Assembly: GCA_016715465.1 (NCBI GenBank)
Contig: JADKAA010000024.1
Span: 1,054,001-1,118,000, forward strand
Direction: 5' to 3'
Length of the DNA: 64,000 nt
Origin: Saprospiraceae bacterium
GTDB taxonomy: Bacteria > Bacteroidota > Bacteroidia > Chitinophagales > Saprospiraceae
Numbering within the stretch: position 1 is the first letter of the stretch; every line of letters starts with the position of its first letter. Positions 9,748 through 19,896 of this stretch are shown piece by piece. The notes beneath the pieces were generated by a model. It saw only the letters and a program-made list of their open reading frames with translations, had not been told where the DNA came from and ran no database searches. A program made the position numbers and the translations under genes.

Positions 9748-11031
9748 TTAAGCCTTTGCCAATTTGTCGTACAGTTCGTAAAACCGGTCATTGGGTTCAA
9801 AGTGGCCCGACCTCAGCTCTTCCCTGATGTCCACCAGAAAATACATCTGAATTTTTTCTCCGTGTTTGATCTCCACCAGGCCACGGTCTTCAAACAGAAA
9901 AAACTCCCCGGCCAAATCTTTAAAACTTTGGGATACGTTGATTTTGCCCGGTCTTCCGGCGGTTTCCAGACGGGATGCCAGGTTCACATTGTCACCCCAT
10001 ACATCGTAGGCAAATTTGGATTTACCGATGATGCCGGCTACCATAGGTCCGGTATTGATGCCAATGCGTACATTCCATGCCCCTTCTGTTTCCTGGTTCA
10101 GCTGATTGATGTATTCTATGATTTGCATGGCAGACAAGGCCACATCAATGGGGTGGGTATTGTTTTCTGTAGGTACTCCGCCTACCGCCATATAGCCATC
10201 TCCAATGGTCTTTAATTTTTCAACCAGATGGTGCTTAAAGATCTCATCGAATTGTGTAAAATACTGGTTGAGGTTAAACACCAGATCCTGAGGACTCATT
10301 TTTTCGGTAATCAGCGAAAAATTCACAAAGTCAATAAAAATGACCGAAGCACTTTTGGCTAAAATGGGCAGGGATGTACCACGGACATTGAGTTCATCGA
10401 TGACTTTTTCGGGCAGGATATTCCTGAGTAAGGAGTCGGACTTTCTTCGTTCCTTTTGGATAATGGAGGTGAAATAATTGATGGAAATAAATATCAGGCC
10501 TGATATGAGGATGAAGTTGTTTACATAGGTTAATAGCACAATATCGTGGGGTAGTGGCACCATGCCATCGGAGATGACCGGTTCCAGCAAATAGAGCACG
10601 ATGGCCGTAATGGCATACAGGATGAACCAAAGTGTCTTCTCCCTGGTCTTCCGGTAGAATATCTGGATGCCGGTCAGGGCTGGAATGCCATAGTAAATGT
10701 ACTGCACAGAGCCCTCAAATCCTCCCATCACTGAATGATAAATGATCATGTAGAAATAAAAGGAAGTAAAATAGGCATTGCGGAAGAGCCTGAAGTTTCC
10801 ATGCACCCTGAAAAGCAGGATATTGATCAGGATGACAATGGCAAATACCATTAGCGTGGCTGCTGCCTCTACTCGTTGTATCCTGTAAAACAGCATCGAG
10901 AACACAAATAAATTGGAGATCGTAGCCAGAAGCGCAATGGTCATGATGGTCTTTTGGCTTTTGAGCTCGATGGTATCGGATGTCACATGTCCGAGGTTCA
11001 ATATCGAATCGAATACACTTTTATACCACAT
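9748..11031 (-). CDS. Class III adenylate cyclase with six-helix membrane domain
   Basis: Residues 1 to about 205 contain six hydrophobic helices. The C-terminal part (about 220-400) is a class III cyclase catalytic domain: SASVIFIDFVNFS carries the first metal aspartate, LKTIGDGYMAVGG the substrate lysine and second metal aspartate, and YDVWGDNVNLASRLE the adenine-selecting aspartate and the transition-state asparagine and arginine. The lysine/aspartate pair favours ATP over GTP. It would make cAMP at the inner membrane, with the membrane domain or a partner as sensor. It sits 59 bases downstream of the decarboxylase gene and may be co-transcribed with it. A degraded second cyclase is found at 45055-45273. 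Confidence 0.9.
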   Translation of the reverse strand: MWYKSVFDSILNLGHVTSDTIELKSQKTIMTIALLATISNLFVFSMLFYRIQRVEAAATLMVFAIVILINILLFRVHGNFRLFRNAYFTSFYFYMIIYHSVMGGFEGSVQYIYYGIPALTGIQIFYRKTREKTLWFILYAITAIVLYLLEPVISDGMVPLPHDIVLLTYVNNFILISGLIFISINYFTSIIQKERRKSDSLLRNILPEKVIDELNVRGTSLPILAKSASVIFIDFVNFSLITEKMSPQDLVFNLNQYFTQFDEIFKHHLVEKLKTIGDGYMAVGGVPTENNTHPIDVALSAMQIIEYINQLNQETEGAWNVRIGINTGPMVAGIIGKSKFAYDVWGDNVNLASRLETAGRPGKINVSQSFKDLAGEFFLFEDRGLVEIKHGEKIQMYFLVDIREELRSGHFEPNDRFYELYDKLAKA

Positions 11032-11090
11032 GCATACTCATAATGAAGATCGATGCAAGGCAGAAGGTCTTCTTTGGTGCGCTATGTCGA

Positions 11091-12929
11091 TTATGGGACA
11101 CGGTGTGTATTTCCCGGATTTTGAACTTCGCTGCCATTATCAATCCATGAGGTTGGAAAGGCATTTTTCCAATCTACAGCACAGGCCTCGCGAATGTCGT
11201 CTATCAATTGCTTCACCAGGTCAAATTTACCCAATGAGGGCATGGCGTAAATATGAGAATATGTGCGGTCTTCCGCATACAATACGCCCTCTTTTTCAAA
11301 CGGCACTACGATGCGTTCTGAATCTACGGTGTACTTGTACGTGATGTCTTTGTTTACATTGCGAAACAATACGGCCAGTGACAATTTTGACCTGTGGATC
11401 CACAGATCTACCTTTTCATCCGGAAACCGAAGTTGTAATTCCACCTCGAGTTCCCGCAATTTAGTCTCAAATTCCGCGGCTACCCTTTCCGTTTCCAAAG
11501 CCCGGTCTATGTTGTCCTGATAACTTTTTCGCGCAAAATATTTCCAAAACAACAAGGGTGAAAACCCATTTCTGGAACCCCCGAGTGTGGTGTCCGGCGA
11601 ACCGATGTAGCCGGCGGTATCGGGTGGATTTACCTGGTATTTTTTGCGGGTCATATAGATGCCACTGGGCCATGGAGCGCCGATCCATTTGTGCAGGGAA
11701 CATACCACACTCATCACGGCATCGATGCTAAAATCGAATTCCGGTACTTTTGCATCTTCTATTTTTCCCTGGGTCTTTGCCATCCTTAGGAAAGGCAGAT
11801 AACTACCTCCCAAAGCACCGTCGATATGCACCCAAAAACTTCTGCGTTTGTCCGTCAGTGTTTGGTCTCCGACTTTATAGTTGACTTCGCGTTCCCATAA
11901 CCAGGGATATAACTTACCAAGACGGACCAGCATTTCATTGACAGCGGGTACATCGTCATAGGCACCCTTCCACGTGGATCCCTGGTTGAGCACGATAAAG
12001 ACCGGATATCCTTTATCCAAAAAAAAGCCCACCAGCTTTTCCAGTGCTTCCACCACGATCGTACCGGAGACAGGGTCATCGTGATTCATATTGTGAGAGG
12101 GTACTTCTGCGGGCCACACACCATCTTCGGTGATGGGGCACTGATGTGGATAATAGGTATTCCCTTCTTCACAGAAGGTGGTCACATTGCACATATCGAC
12201 ACCTTTCACCACAGAGTAGTGGGTATCTTCTGAAAAAAAGGCAATGGGTTTGTATTTGTTTTTATTTTCCCGGTGATCCAGCGGGTGTAACTTCTGATAC
12301 CCTTTTTCGAGGGCAAATTTATGTCGCCTGAGTTTGGCATTTGATTTGGCTTCATGGTCGGCATCCATAACCAGCATTCCGCCGGAAAGATATTGGCGAC
12401 CATTGTACAGGGCATAGATATTGCCCTCTGTAGCACCCATCGACATTACATAACCCCAATACCGGTCTTCTGCCCCGGCATCATTGGACTTGCTGTGCGG
12501 CCAGTCGTTTCTCCATAAAGCAGCAAAATAATCCAGCACCGCTCTTTCGATAAACTTTGTATTCAGGGCAAAAATGCCGGTCGTAAAAGGGTCCCCAACA
12601 TTGTTGGTGTGGATGTCCAGCAACCACGATAATTCTGTGTTGTTTTCCAGGTATTCATTGGTTTGATATCCGGTAAACCGCTTGTGCTGGGTCTCAATGA
12701 ATTTCCGGAAATCACCCATCGCATCATCGTATTCAGCGTCGGTTAGTCCCTGGGGTGGTATCTCAAATTTTTTATAATCGATGTGTGGGAAGTCACCCTC
12801 TACATCTTCAGGAGGTACTGCATCATAAATGGGGATGGGATTTTCGAGCGGCCCGGTCGCTCCCGACCAGGAGGGATTTTGTGTTTCCCAGGGCAGCTGC
12901 CTGGGTCCGAAGGGTATTGAGTTTGCCAT
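11091..12929 (-). CDS. PLP-dependent group II amino-acid decarboxylase (histidine-decarboxylase-like)
   Basis: A 612-residue fold-type I PLP enzyme. Landmarks are GATEGNIYALYNGRQYL in the cofactor-binding half, FFSEDTHYSVVKGVDM, WVHIDGALGGSYLPF with the PLP-pyridine aspartate, and SLHKWIGAPWPSGIY with the Schiff-base lysine near residue 414. Group II decarboxylases act on histidine, glutamate, tyrosine or aromatic amino acids; the ATEGN and HKW motifs are closest to histidine-decarboxylase-like members, but substrate cannot be read from sequence alone. The N-terminal extension of about 80 residues is longer than in small bacterial histidine decarboxylases. Start taken at the ATG ending at 12929. 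Possibly first gene of a unit with the cyclase. Confidence 0.82.
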   Translation of the reverse strand: MANSIPFGPRQLPWETQNPSWSGATGPLENPIPIYDAVPPEDVEGDFPHIDYKKFEIPPQGLTDAEYDDAMGDFRKFIETQHKRFTGYQTNEYLENNTELSWLLDIHTNNVGDPFTTGIFALNTKFIERAVLDYFAALWRNDWPHSKSNDAGAEDRYWGYVMSMGATEGNIYALYNGRQYLSGGMLVMDADHEAKSNAKLRRHKFALEKGYQKLHPLDHRENKNKYKPIAFFSEDTHYSVVKGVDMCNVTTFCEEGNTYYPHQCPITEDGVWPAEVPSHNMNHDDPVSGTIVVEALEKLVGFFLDKGYPVFIVLNQGSTWKGAYDDVPAVNEMLVRLGKLYPWLWEREVNYKVGDQTLTDKRRSFWVHIDGALGGSYLPFLRMAKTQGKIEDAKVPEFDFSIDAVMSVVCSLHKWIGAPWPSGIYMTRKKYQVNPPDTAGYIGSPDTTLGGSRNGFSPLLFWKYFARKSYQDNIDRALETERVAAEFETKLRELEVELQLRFPDEKVDLWIHRSKLSLAVLFRNVNKDITYKYTVDSERIVVPFEKEGVLYAEDRTYSHIYAMPSLGKFDLVKQLIDDIREACAVDWKNAFPTSWIDNGSEVQNPGNTHRVP

Positions 12930-13005
12930 GATTCTGCGTGTTTTTCTGGTTGAGAGAGCAAGGTAAGGAATAATCTGAAACGAATGTAACCTCGAAAGGG
13001 TGAAA

Positions 13006-13013
13006 CAAATATA
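13006..13013 (-). promoter_or_regulatory. Candidate -7 box for the decarboxylase gene
   Basis: TATATTTG on the minus strand, 77 bases before the start codon. No matching -33 TTTG is present at the expected distance, so this is a weak call. Confidence 0.35.
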
Positions 13014-13492
13014 ATTCCGAAGAGGTAAAATATTTACTACCGGAATGAAAATTGTAGCTGATAATCTAAAATTAAAATTGGCTGGTACCTATTCGCAAAT
13101 ATACATACAAGCAGTTTTCCCAGTAAAAGGCAGGAAAAATCTATTGAAAAAAGCATGGCGCGATGAGGCATTTAAATACATCGCAGGAAAATAGATGGTA
13201 TAGAAAGCAGGAGTGATTTCTATCAACCCATGAACATCGGCAGATTATTATAAAATTCCTACATTTAATTGAAAATTTCTGTGGGACAATGTTAAGATGT
13301 GACACTTCAGGTGTATTAATGAGATATGCAGTAACACAATTTGTGATAATAGGCTTTTTGATCGAATGAAAATACCAGATTTTGATAAAATACAAATGAG
13401 CCAAAGTGACAATTTGGTCTTGCCAGCATCCATTACAAATACTTTTATATTCAACCCTAAATCTTCTAATCCATAAAAAAATTTCATTTACC
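13014..13492. other. AT-rich intergenic region between divergent genes
   Basis: Nothing convincing lies here. Long minus-strand frames at 13141-13494 overlap the start of the next gene, have a rare-codon, cysteine-rich composition and no family resemblance, so I do not call them. Confidence 0.45.
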
Positions 13493-14557
13493 ATGAAAAC
13501 ATTTCAACTCTGTTTAGTTCTTCTGGTATGCTTACAAAGCGCCAGGGCTGCGGTCCGTACCGTACACAACAATGGCAGTGCTCAATATTTAACCATCCAG
13601 GCTGCCATTGATGCAAGCAGCAGTGGCGATACGGTTTATGTGCATGGAAGTATGGTTCAATATGCCGGTTTTGTCATAACCGATAAAAAATTAACCGTTA
13701 TTGGACCCGGCTGGGCGCCAGACAAACAATTTGGGTTTGTAGCTACTGTTAATAGCGAATCATCAATAAACGGCTTATTAAGCACTGGAAGTGAAATCCA
13801 TGGCATGGTTTTCTATAATACCATATTTACGGTCAGAAACTCAATACCGGAGGATTTGTCGTTCATCAGAAACTACTTTGAGCAGACATATGTTTATTTT
13901 GATACCAATAACAAAACGTATAAGGGAATGGTATTTGAGGGAAATACATGGCAAGATGGGGGGATCAGTGGATCTGTAAACAGCGTTTATCAGAATTTTG
14001 TCATTCGAAATAACTATTTTTATAATTTCGCTGGTGCGTCTATAAATAATTTATTTAACAGTGTAAATGTATTGTTTGACCATAACCTGATGTGTGCCGG
14101 TTTATTTAATGTAATTCCTTGTTTTGCTAATTGCCAGTTTTTGTTGATTACCAACAACATCTTTGTGAAGAGGGATGCTGCTTCGCAAAACAGCTTCAGC
14201 ACCTTTAACAACAACATCACTTTTAATGCCGGAAATAATACACCCTGGGCCAGCAATGGCAACACCAATGCAGGAGGAAACATCGAAAATCAGGACCCCA
14301 TGATGATAGCCCAGACTGCAGTCAATGCAGGCACATATGACCCCTTGCTGGATTTTACCATCCCTTCCGGTCCTGCCAATAACAGTGCCTCGGACGGAAA
14401 AGACATGGGCTTGCTGTACGATACCGTAGGTAGCCTCAACTGGAACAATAGCCGTACCAGCCGCTTGCCTTTCATCTACAGCATGAACATTACCACGCCT
14501 ACCATTCAGGTAAATGGCACTTTGAATGTAGCCATTGAAGCAAGGACCAGCAATTGA
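13493..14557 (+). CDS. Secreted right-handed beta-helix (DUF1565/pectate-lyase-like) protein
   Basis: The protein begins with an N-terminal signal peptide (MKTFQLCLVLLVCLQSARA) followed by VRTVHNNGSAQYLTIQAAIDASSSGDTVYVH, the usual opening of parallel beta-helix proteins of the DUF1565/pectate-lyase class. The rest contains many short strand-turn repeats (NNYFYN, NNIFVKR). The end (LPFIYSMNITTPTIQVNGTLNVAIEA) is a compact closing segment. It is about 354 residues, shorter than the giants that follow. No catalytic residues could be assigned, so a carbohydrate-binding or adhesin role is as likely as a lyase. The upstream in-frame region from 13406 is not used because the signal peptide begins at 13493. 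Confidence 0.78.
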   Translation: MKTFQLCLVLLVCLQSARAAVRTVHNNGSAQYLTIQAAIDASSSGDTVYVHGSMVQYAGFVITDKKLTVIGPGWAPDKQFGFVATVNSESSINGLLSTGSEIHGMVFYNTIFTVRNSIPEDLSFIRNYFEQTYVYFDTNNKTYKGMVFEGNTWQDGGISGSVNSVYQNFVIRNNYFYNFAGASINNLFNSVNVLFDHNLMCAGLFNVIPCFANCQFLLITNNIFVKRDAASQNSFSTFNNNITFNAGNNTPWASNGNTNAGGNIENQDPMMIAQTAVNAGTYDPLLDFTIPSGPANNSASDGKDMGLLYDTVGSLNWNNSRTSRLPFIYSMNITTPTIQVNGTLNVAIEARTSN

Positions 14558-14651
14558 GTTTGGTAGCGTATTTCGGAAAACCTTGAATCTTGCCTTGGAC
14601 TTAATTTTGTGAATGGTTTGCCATTGGCTCATTTGTCTCAATCCCCAATAA

Positions 14652-17600
14652 ATGAAAGCGGTTTTTATCCTTTTTATATGCCTGTTTTATCATCTTTGCT
14701 GTTTCGGACAATCATTCAGCAAGATTGAGTATTTCTTTGATGTAGATCCCGGCATTGGCAATGGCACAGCTTTGCCCATAACGATACCGGGCGATACCGT
14801 AAGTTTCAACGCTTCCATTCCAACAACGATGCTGACATCAGGATTCCATTTTCTGGGAATGCGCATAATGCATATAAATGGTAAGTGGAGCCTGTACGAG
14901 CGCAGAAATTTTTATATTCTGGAAGCACCCGCCGCCAACGTGGCCGACATAAGCGCGGCGGAGTATTTTTTTGATGCCGACCCCGGAGTAGGCAATGGAG
15001 TGCAGATAACCATATCTCCTGCTGGTCAGACGGTAAATGCAAGCGTATCCATTCCCCTTAGTTTGCCTGCGGGTTTTCATAATTTATCATTGCGTACCAG
15101 AGATTTGAATGGACGCTGGAGCATGTATGAGCGCAGAAATTTTTATATTTTGGAAGCACCCGCCGCCAACGTGGCCGATATAAGCGCGGCGGAGTATTTT
15201 TTTGATGCCGACCCCGGAGTAGGCAATGGAGTGCAGATACCCATATCTCCTGCTGGTCAGACGGTAAATGCAAGCGTATCCATTCCCCTTAGTTTGCCTG
15301 CGGGCTTTCATAATTTATCTTTGCGCACCAGAGATTTGAGTGGACGCTGGAGCCTGTACGAGCGCAGAAATTTTTTATATTTCGCAAATGGACGAAAATT
15401 CTGCTGAAATTGTAAAGCTGAGTACTTTATCGACAGCGATCCGGGCATAGGGCAAGCTGCACCTTTGGTTGTCAGCAATCCTGCCGATACGGTTACGGTA
15501 TTAGCACAGATTTTGATGCCATGCCTGACTTATGGGCAACACTTCCTCCAGGTCAGGGTGATGGATTCGTTATATCAATGGGGTTTGTACCATGCTGACA
15601 CGCTGACCATCGTTCCAGGCATAGCTCCACTTTCTGTGCCGCCCGTTGCACCCCAGTTGTTATGCCCGGGTGACTCCATTTTACTTAGTGGTCCTGACCT
15701 CGCAGATATGCAATACCAATGGTTTAAAAACGATACGGTCATTTTATCTGCGGTTACGTTCAGCTATTTGGCAAGGACACCGGCTTCCTACAAGCTGAAA
15801 ATGAAGTGTGGACCAGATTCTATTTTTTCAAATGCTGTAGTCCTGTTACCCGATGTGGATGCACCCATCCTTACCGCCGAAGCCGACCAGGATGTGGTAT
15901 TAAACGGCAGTTGCACGCTGATCGTGCCGAATGTGGTTGACGGCTCCACCTTTACGGACAATTGCACGGGCACGGTTTTGATACAAAGCCCATTGACCGG
16001 CACCTCGCGATCCTTGATGCACAACGATACGGTGCAAGTGTGGGTGACTGCGACAGACCTGGCTGGCAATACAGATGTAGAAATGGTAGTGCTTACGGCA
16101 AAAGATGTGAGTGCACCCATCCTTACCGCAGAAGCCGACCAGGATGTAATCCTCAATGGAAGCTGTGCGGTAATGATACCCAACGTGGTCGATGGCTCCA
16201 CCTATACGGATAATTGCGCAGGCACGGTGTTGGCACAAAGTCCGGTTGCGGGTAGCATGCATGTCTCTTCTCACAATGATACCATTCAGGTGTGGCTGAC
16301 AGCCACTGATCTTGGTGGCAATACAGCAGTAGAAGTGGTGGTCCTCACCGCGAAAGATATAAGTGCGCCCGTACTCACCGCAGAAGCCGACCAGGATGTG
16401 CCATTAAACGGCAGTTGCACGCTGATCGTGCCCAATGTGGTTGACGGTTCCACCTTTACGGACAATTGCACGGGCACGGTGTTGGTACAAAGTCCATTGA
16501 CCGGTACCTCGCGATCCTTGATGCACAACGATACGGTGCAGGTGTGGGTGACTGCGACAGACCTGGCTGGCAATACCGATGCAGACATGGTAGTGCTTAC
16601 GGCAAAAGATGTAAGTGCACCAGTACTTACCACAGAAGCCGATCAGGATGTGATATTAAACGGCAGTTGCACGCTGATCGTGCCGAATGTGGTTGACGGC
16701 TCCACCTTTACGGACAATTGTGCGGGCACGGTATTGGCACAAAGTCCATTGACCGGCACCTCGCGATCCTTGATGCACAACGACACGGTGCAGGTGTGGG
16801 TGACTGCGACAGACCTGGCAGGCAATGTTGATGTAGAAATGGTAGTGCTTACGGCAAAAGATGTAAGTGCGCCAGTGCTTACCGCAGAAGCCAATCAGGA
16901 TGTGATATTAAACGGCAGTTGCACGCTGATCGTGCCCAACGTGGTCGACGGCTCCACCTTTACGGACAATTGTGCAGGCACGGTGTTGACGCAAAGTCCA
17001 TTGACCGGCACCTCGCGATCCCTGATGCACAACGACACGGTGCAGGTGTGGGTGACTGCGACAGACCTGGCAGGCAATGCCGATGTAGAAATGGTAGTGC
17101 TTACGGCAACAGATGTAAGTGCACCATTGCTCACCGCAGAAGCCGATCAGGATGTGATCCTCAATGGAAGCTGTACGGTAATGATACCCAACGTGGTTGA
17201 CGGCTCCAACTTTACGGACAATTGTGCGGGCACGGTGTTGGCACAAAGTCCTGCTGCGGGTAGCATGCATGTCTCTTCTCACAATGATACCATTCAGGTG
17301 TGGCTGACAGCCACCGATCTTGGTGGCAATACAGCCGTAGAAGTGGTGGTCCTCACCGCGAAAGATATAAGTGCACCATTGCTCACCGCAGAAGCCGACC
17401 AGGATGTGCCATTAAACGGCAGTTGCACGCTGATCGTGCCCAATATGGTTGACGGCTCCACCTTCACCGACAATTGCACGGGCACTGTGTTGACGCAAAG
17501 CCCATTGACCGGCACCTCGCGGGTTTTGATGCACAACGACACGGTGCAGGTGTGGGTGACTGCGACAGACCTGGCAGGCAATAACGATGTAGAAATGGTA

Positions 17601-19541
17601 GTGCTTACGGCAAAAGATGTAAGTGCGCCAGTACTCACCGCAGAAACCAATCAGGATGTGCCATTAAACGGCAGTTGCACGCTGATCGTATCCAATGTGG
17701 TTGACGGTTCCACCTTTACCGACAATTGTGCGGGCACGGTGTTGACGCAAAGTCCATTGACCGGCACCTCGCGATCCCTGATGCACAACGACACGCTGCA
17801 GGTGTGGGTGACTGCGACAGACCTGGCAGGCAATAGCGATGTAGAAATGGTAGTGCTTACGGCAAAAGATGTAAGTGCGCCAGTGCTTACCGCAGAAGCC
17901 GATCAGGATGTAATACTCAATGGAAGCTGTGCGGTAATGATACCCAACGTGGTCGATGGCTCCACCTTTACGGATAATTGCGCGGGCACGGTGTTGGCAC
18001 AAAGTCCTGCTGCGGGTAGCATGCATGTCTCTTCCCACAATGATACCATTCAAGTGTGGCTGACAGCCACCGATCTTGGTGGCAATACAGCCGTAGAAGT
18101 GGTGGTCCTGACGGCAAAAGATATAAGTGCACCATTGCTTACCGCAGAAGCCGACCAGGATGTGATCCTCAATGGAAGCTGTGCGGTAATGATACCCAAC
18201 GTGGTTGACGGCTCCACCTTTACGGACAATTGTGCAGGCACGGTGTTGGCACAAAGTCCATTGACCGGCACCTCGCGATCCCTGATGCACAACGACACGG
18301 TGCAGGTATGGGTGACAGCGACAGACCTGGCTGGCAATTCCGCTGTAGAAATGATGGTGCTTACGACAAAGGAGGTAGGTGGGCCAGGGCTTACTGAAGA
18401 AGCCGACCAGGATGTGATCCTCAATGGAAGCTGTACGGTAATGATACCCAACGTGGTTGACGGCTCCACCTTTACGGACAATTGTGCGGGCACGGTGTTG
18501 ACGCAAAGTCCATTGACCGGCACCTCGCGATCCCTGATGCACAACGACACGGTGCAGGTGTGGGTGACTGCGACAGACCTGGCAGGCAATGCCGATGTAG
18601 AAATGGTAGTGCTTACGGCAAAAGATGTAATTTTTCCTACCCTTATGGCACCTTCGGATGTACTTGCGGCTGTAAATGTCACGTCTTGTTCAGCTTTAGT
18701 TCCGGATTTGGGGACACCTGTTTTTGCGGACGAGTGTTCGCCCATTTTTGTATCATGGACTGCATTGAACGCACAGCCTTCCGTAGGAAGTTTTCCATCC
18801 GGTAATGTTATTTTTCCGCTGGGGGTCAACCATGTGGTTTGGAGCGTCACCGATGCAGGTGGAAATGTGACTATTGATTCACAGCAGGTGGTTGTGAATT
18901 CAAACTTGATGGCTGTCGGTATGAGTGTATCAAATACAACACTGTGCCTGGGGCAATCGACATTGCTTTCCTTTGAAATTTTCGGCGGCCAGCCACCATA
19001 TGTCATTGTGTATAACGATGGCAATGTAGCTGTTGAAATTGAAAATTATCTGAGCAATCAGAGCATTTTGGTGACACCAACAGCCAATACAAGCTACACA
19101 TTTGTCAGTGTCACAGATGCATACGGTTGCACTGTTTTTCCCGTTTCTATGGTTTCAACGGTACTATTGGAAGGGACAGTAGTTAAGTCATCCAATAACA
19201 GCGGTTTCAATACACTGAGAAATGTTTTGTACTGTATGGATGAAGGGAGTGTTGTGACCTTTGATGTCGATATTGATACCCTTTATATTTCATCCCCATT
19301 GGAGTTTGATAAGCATGTTACCTTGCAGGGTCCGGCTACTTTAGACTTTGATTTTAGTGCATCTGGACTCATGGCTGGTATTTACGGCCTTCAGATATGG
19401 CCAAATAAGACTGCTACGTTTATGGATATACAAATAATTGACCGCAACAATCCAAATGCATCGAGCCCTTCACAAAAACAGGTAATAGAAGTCGCAGGCA
19501 CGCTTAACGTTATCGGAAATACAACCATTTCAAAGCAGTAA
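14652..19541 (+). CDS. Giant secreted HYR-repeat adhesin, interrupted once
   Basis: One ancestral gene of about 1629 residues. After a signal peptide (AVFILFICLFYHLCCFGQ) come four modules of about 80 residues with the motif EYFFDADPGVGNG and the ending RNFYILEAPAAN. Then come eleven exact 84-residue HYR-type repeats (15852-18623), one diverged HYR domain, a PKD-like segment, and a beta-helix C-terminal module (about 19180-19541). A TGA at 15405-15407 interrupts the fourth EYFFD module. The best explanation is an extra T in the TTTTTT run near 15370 compensated by a missing A near 15413, since the frame before and after is the same. The second half has no start or signal peptide of its own. 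Function: surface adhesion or matrix protein (inferred). Confidence 0.8.
15852..18623 (+). repeat. Eleven tandem 252-bp repeats (84-residue HYR units)
   Basis: The period is exactly 252 bp from 15852 to 18624. Each unit starts near D[VI]SAP.LTAEADQDV and ends ATDLAGN..VEMVVLTAK. Units come in two types by front half (CTLIVPNV versus C[AT]VMIPNV) and back half (LTGTSRSLMHND versus SMHVSSHND). Units 10 and 11 combine the second front with the first back. Confidence 0.92.
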
Positions 19542-19896
19542 ATTCATTTGGTGGAAACCGGGGCATAATTTATGTATTGTATTTTTTAATAAGAGAGTCT
19601 AATTTCATAAGGCCAACAGACAACAATGCATGCAAGGAATATTGCTATTCCCTTTGCACCGTTTTGTTGCAATTGGATGGCACTTATAGGAGTAAGGCTT
19701 TTTTCAGAAAGGTGGTAAAACATTTAACTCCAAAGTTGATATCCCGGTGAAAGCTTGCCCTGTTCAAAGGCAAAAATTAAGTCAGTCCGAAAGGTAATTG
19801 AATTTTAATTATTGATTTTACTTTCAACGGACAGTATTTTTCCCCAACAAAAGCTTCATATTTACTATTTTTGCAGGCAATAATTCCACCATCTAC
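19542..19896 (+). other. Intergenic region with a candidate -7 box
   Basis: No gene seen. TATTTTTG at 19866-19873 matches TAnnTTTG 23 bases before the ATG of the next gene; no clear -33 element accompanies it. Confidence 0.4.

Noticed and set aside
13141..13494. Minus-strand gene of 117 codons upstream of the beta-helix protein
   Set aside because: It overlaps the start of a well-supported signal peptide gene and has no family likeness.
17664..18542. 292-codon minus-strand frame inside the HYR repeats
   Set aside because: A shadow of the repeat's codon pattern; similar frames recur in each unit.
15465..19541. HYR protein as a separate gene starting at 15465
   Set aside because: The start lies inside an EYFFD module and has no signal peptide, so it is the continuation of the gene at 14652.
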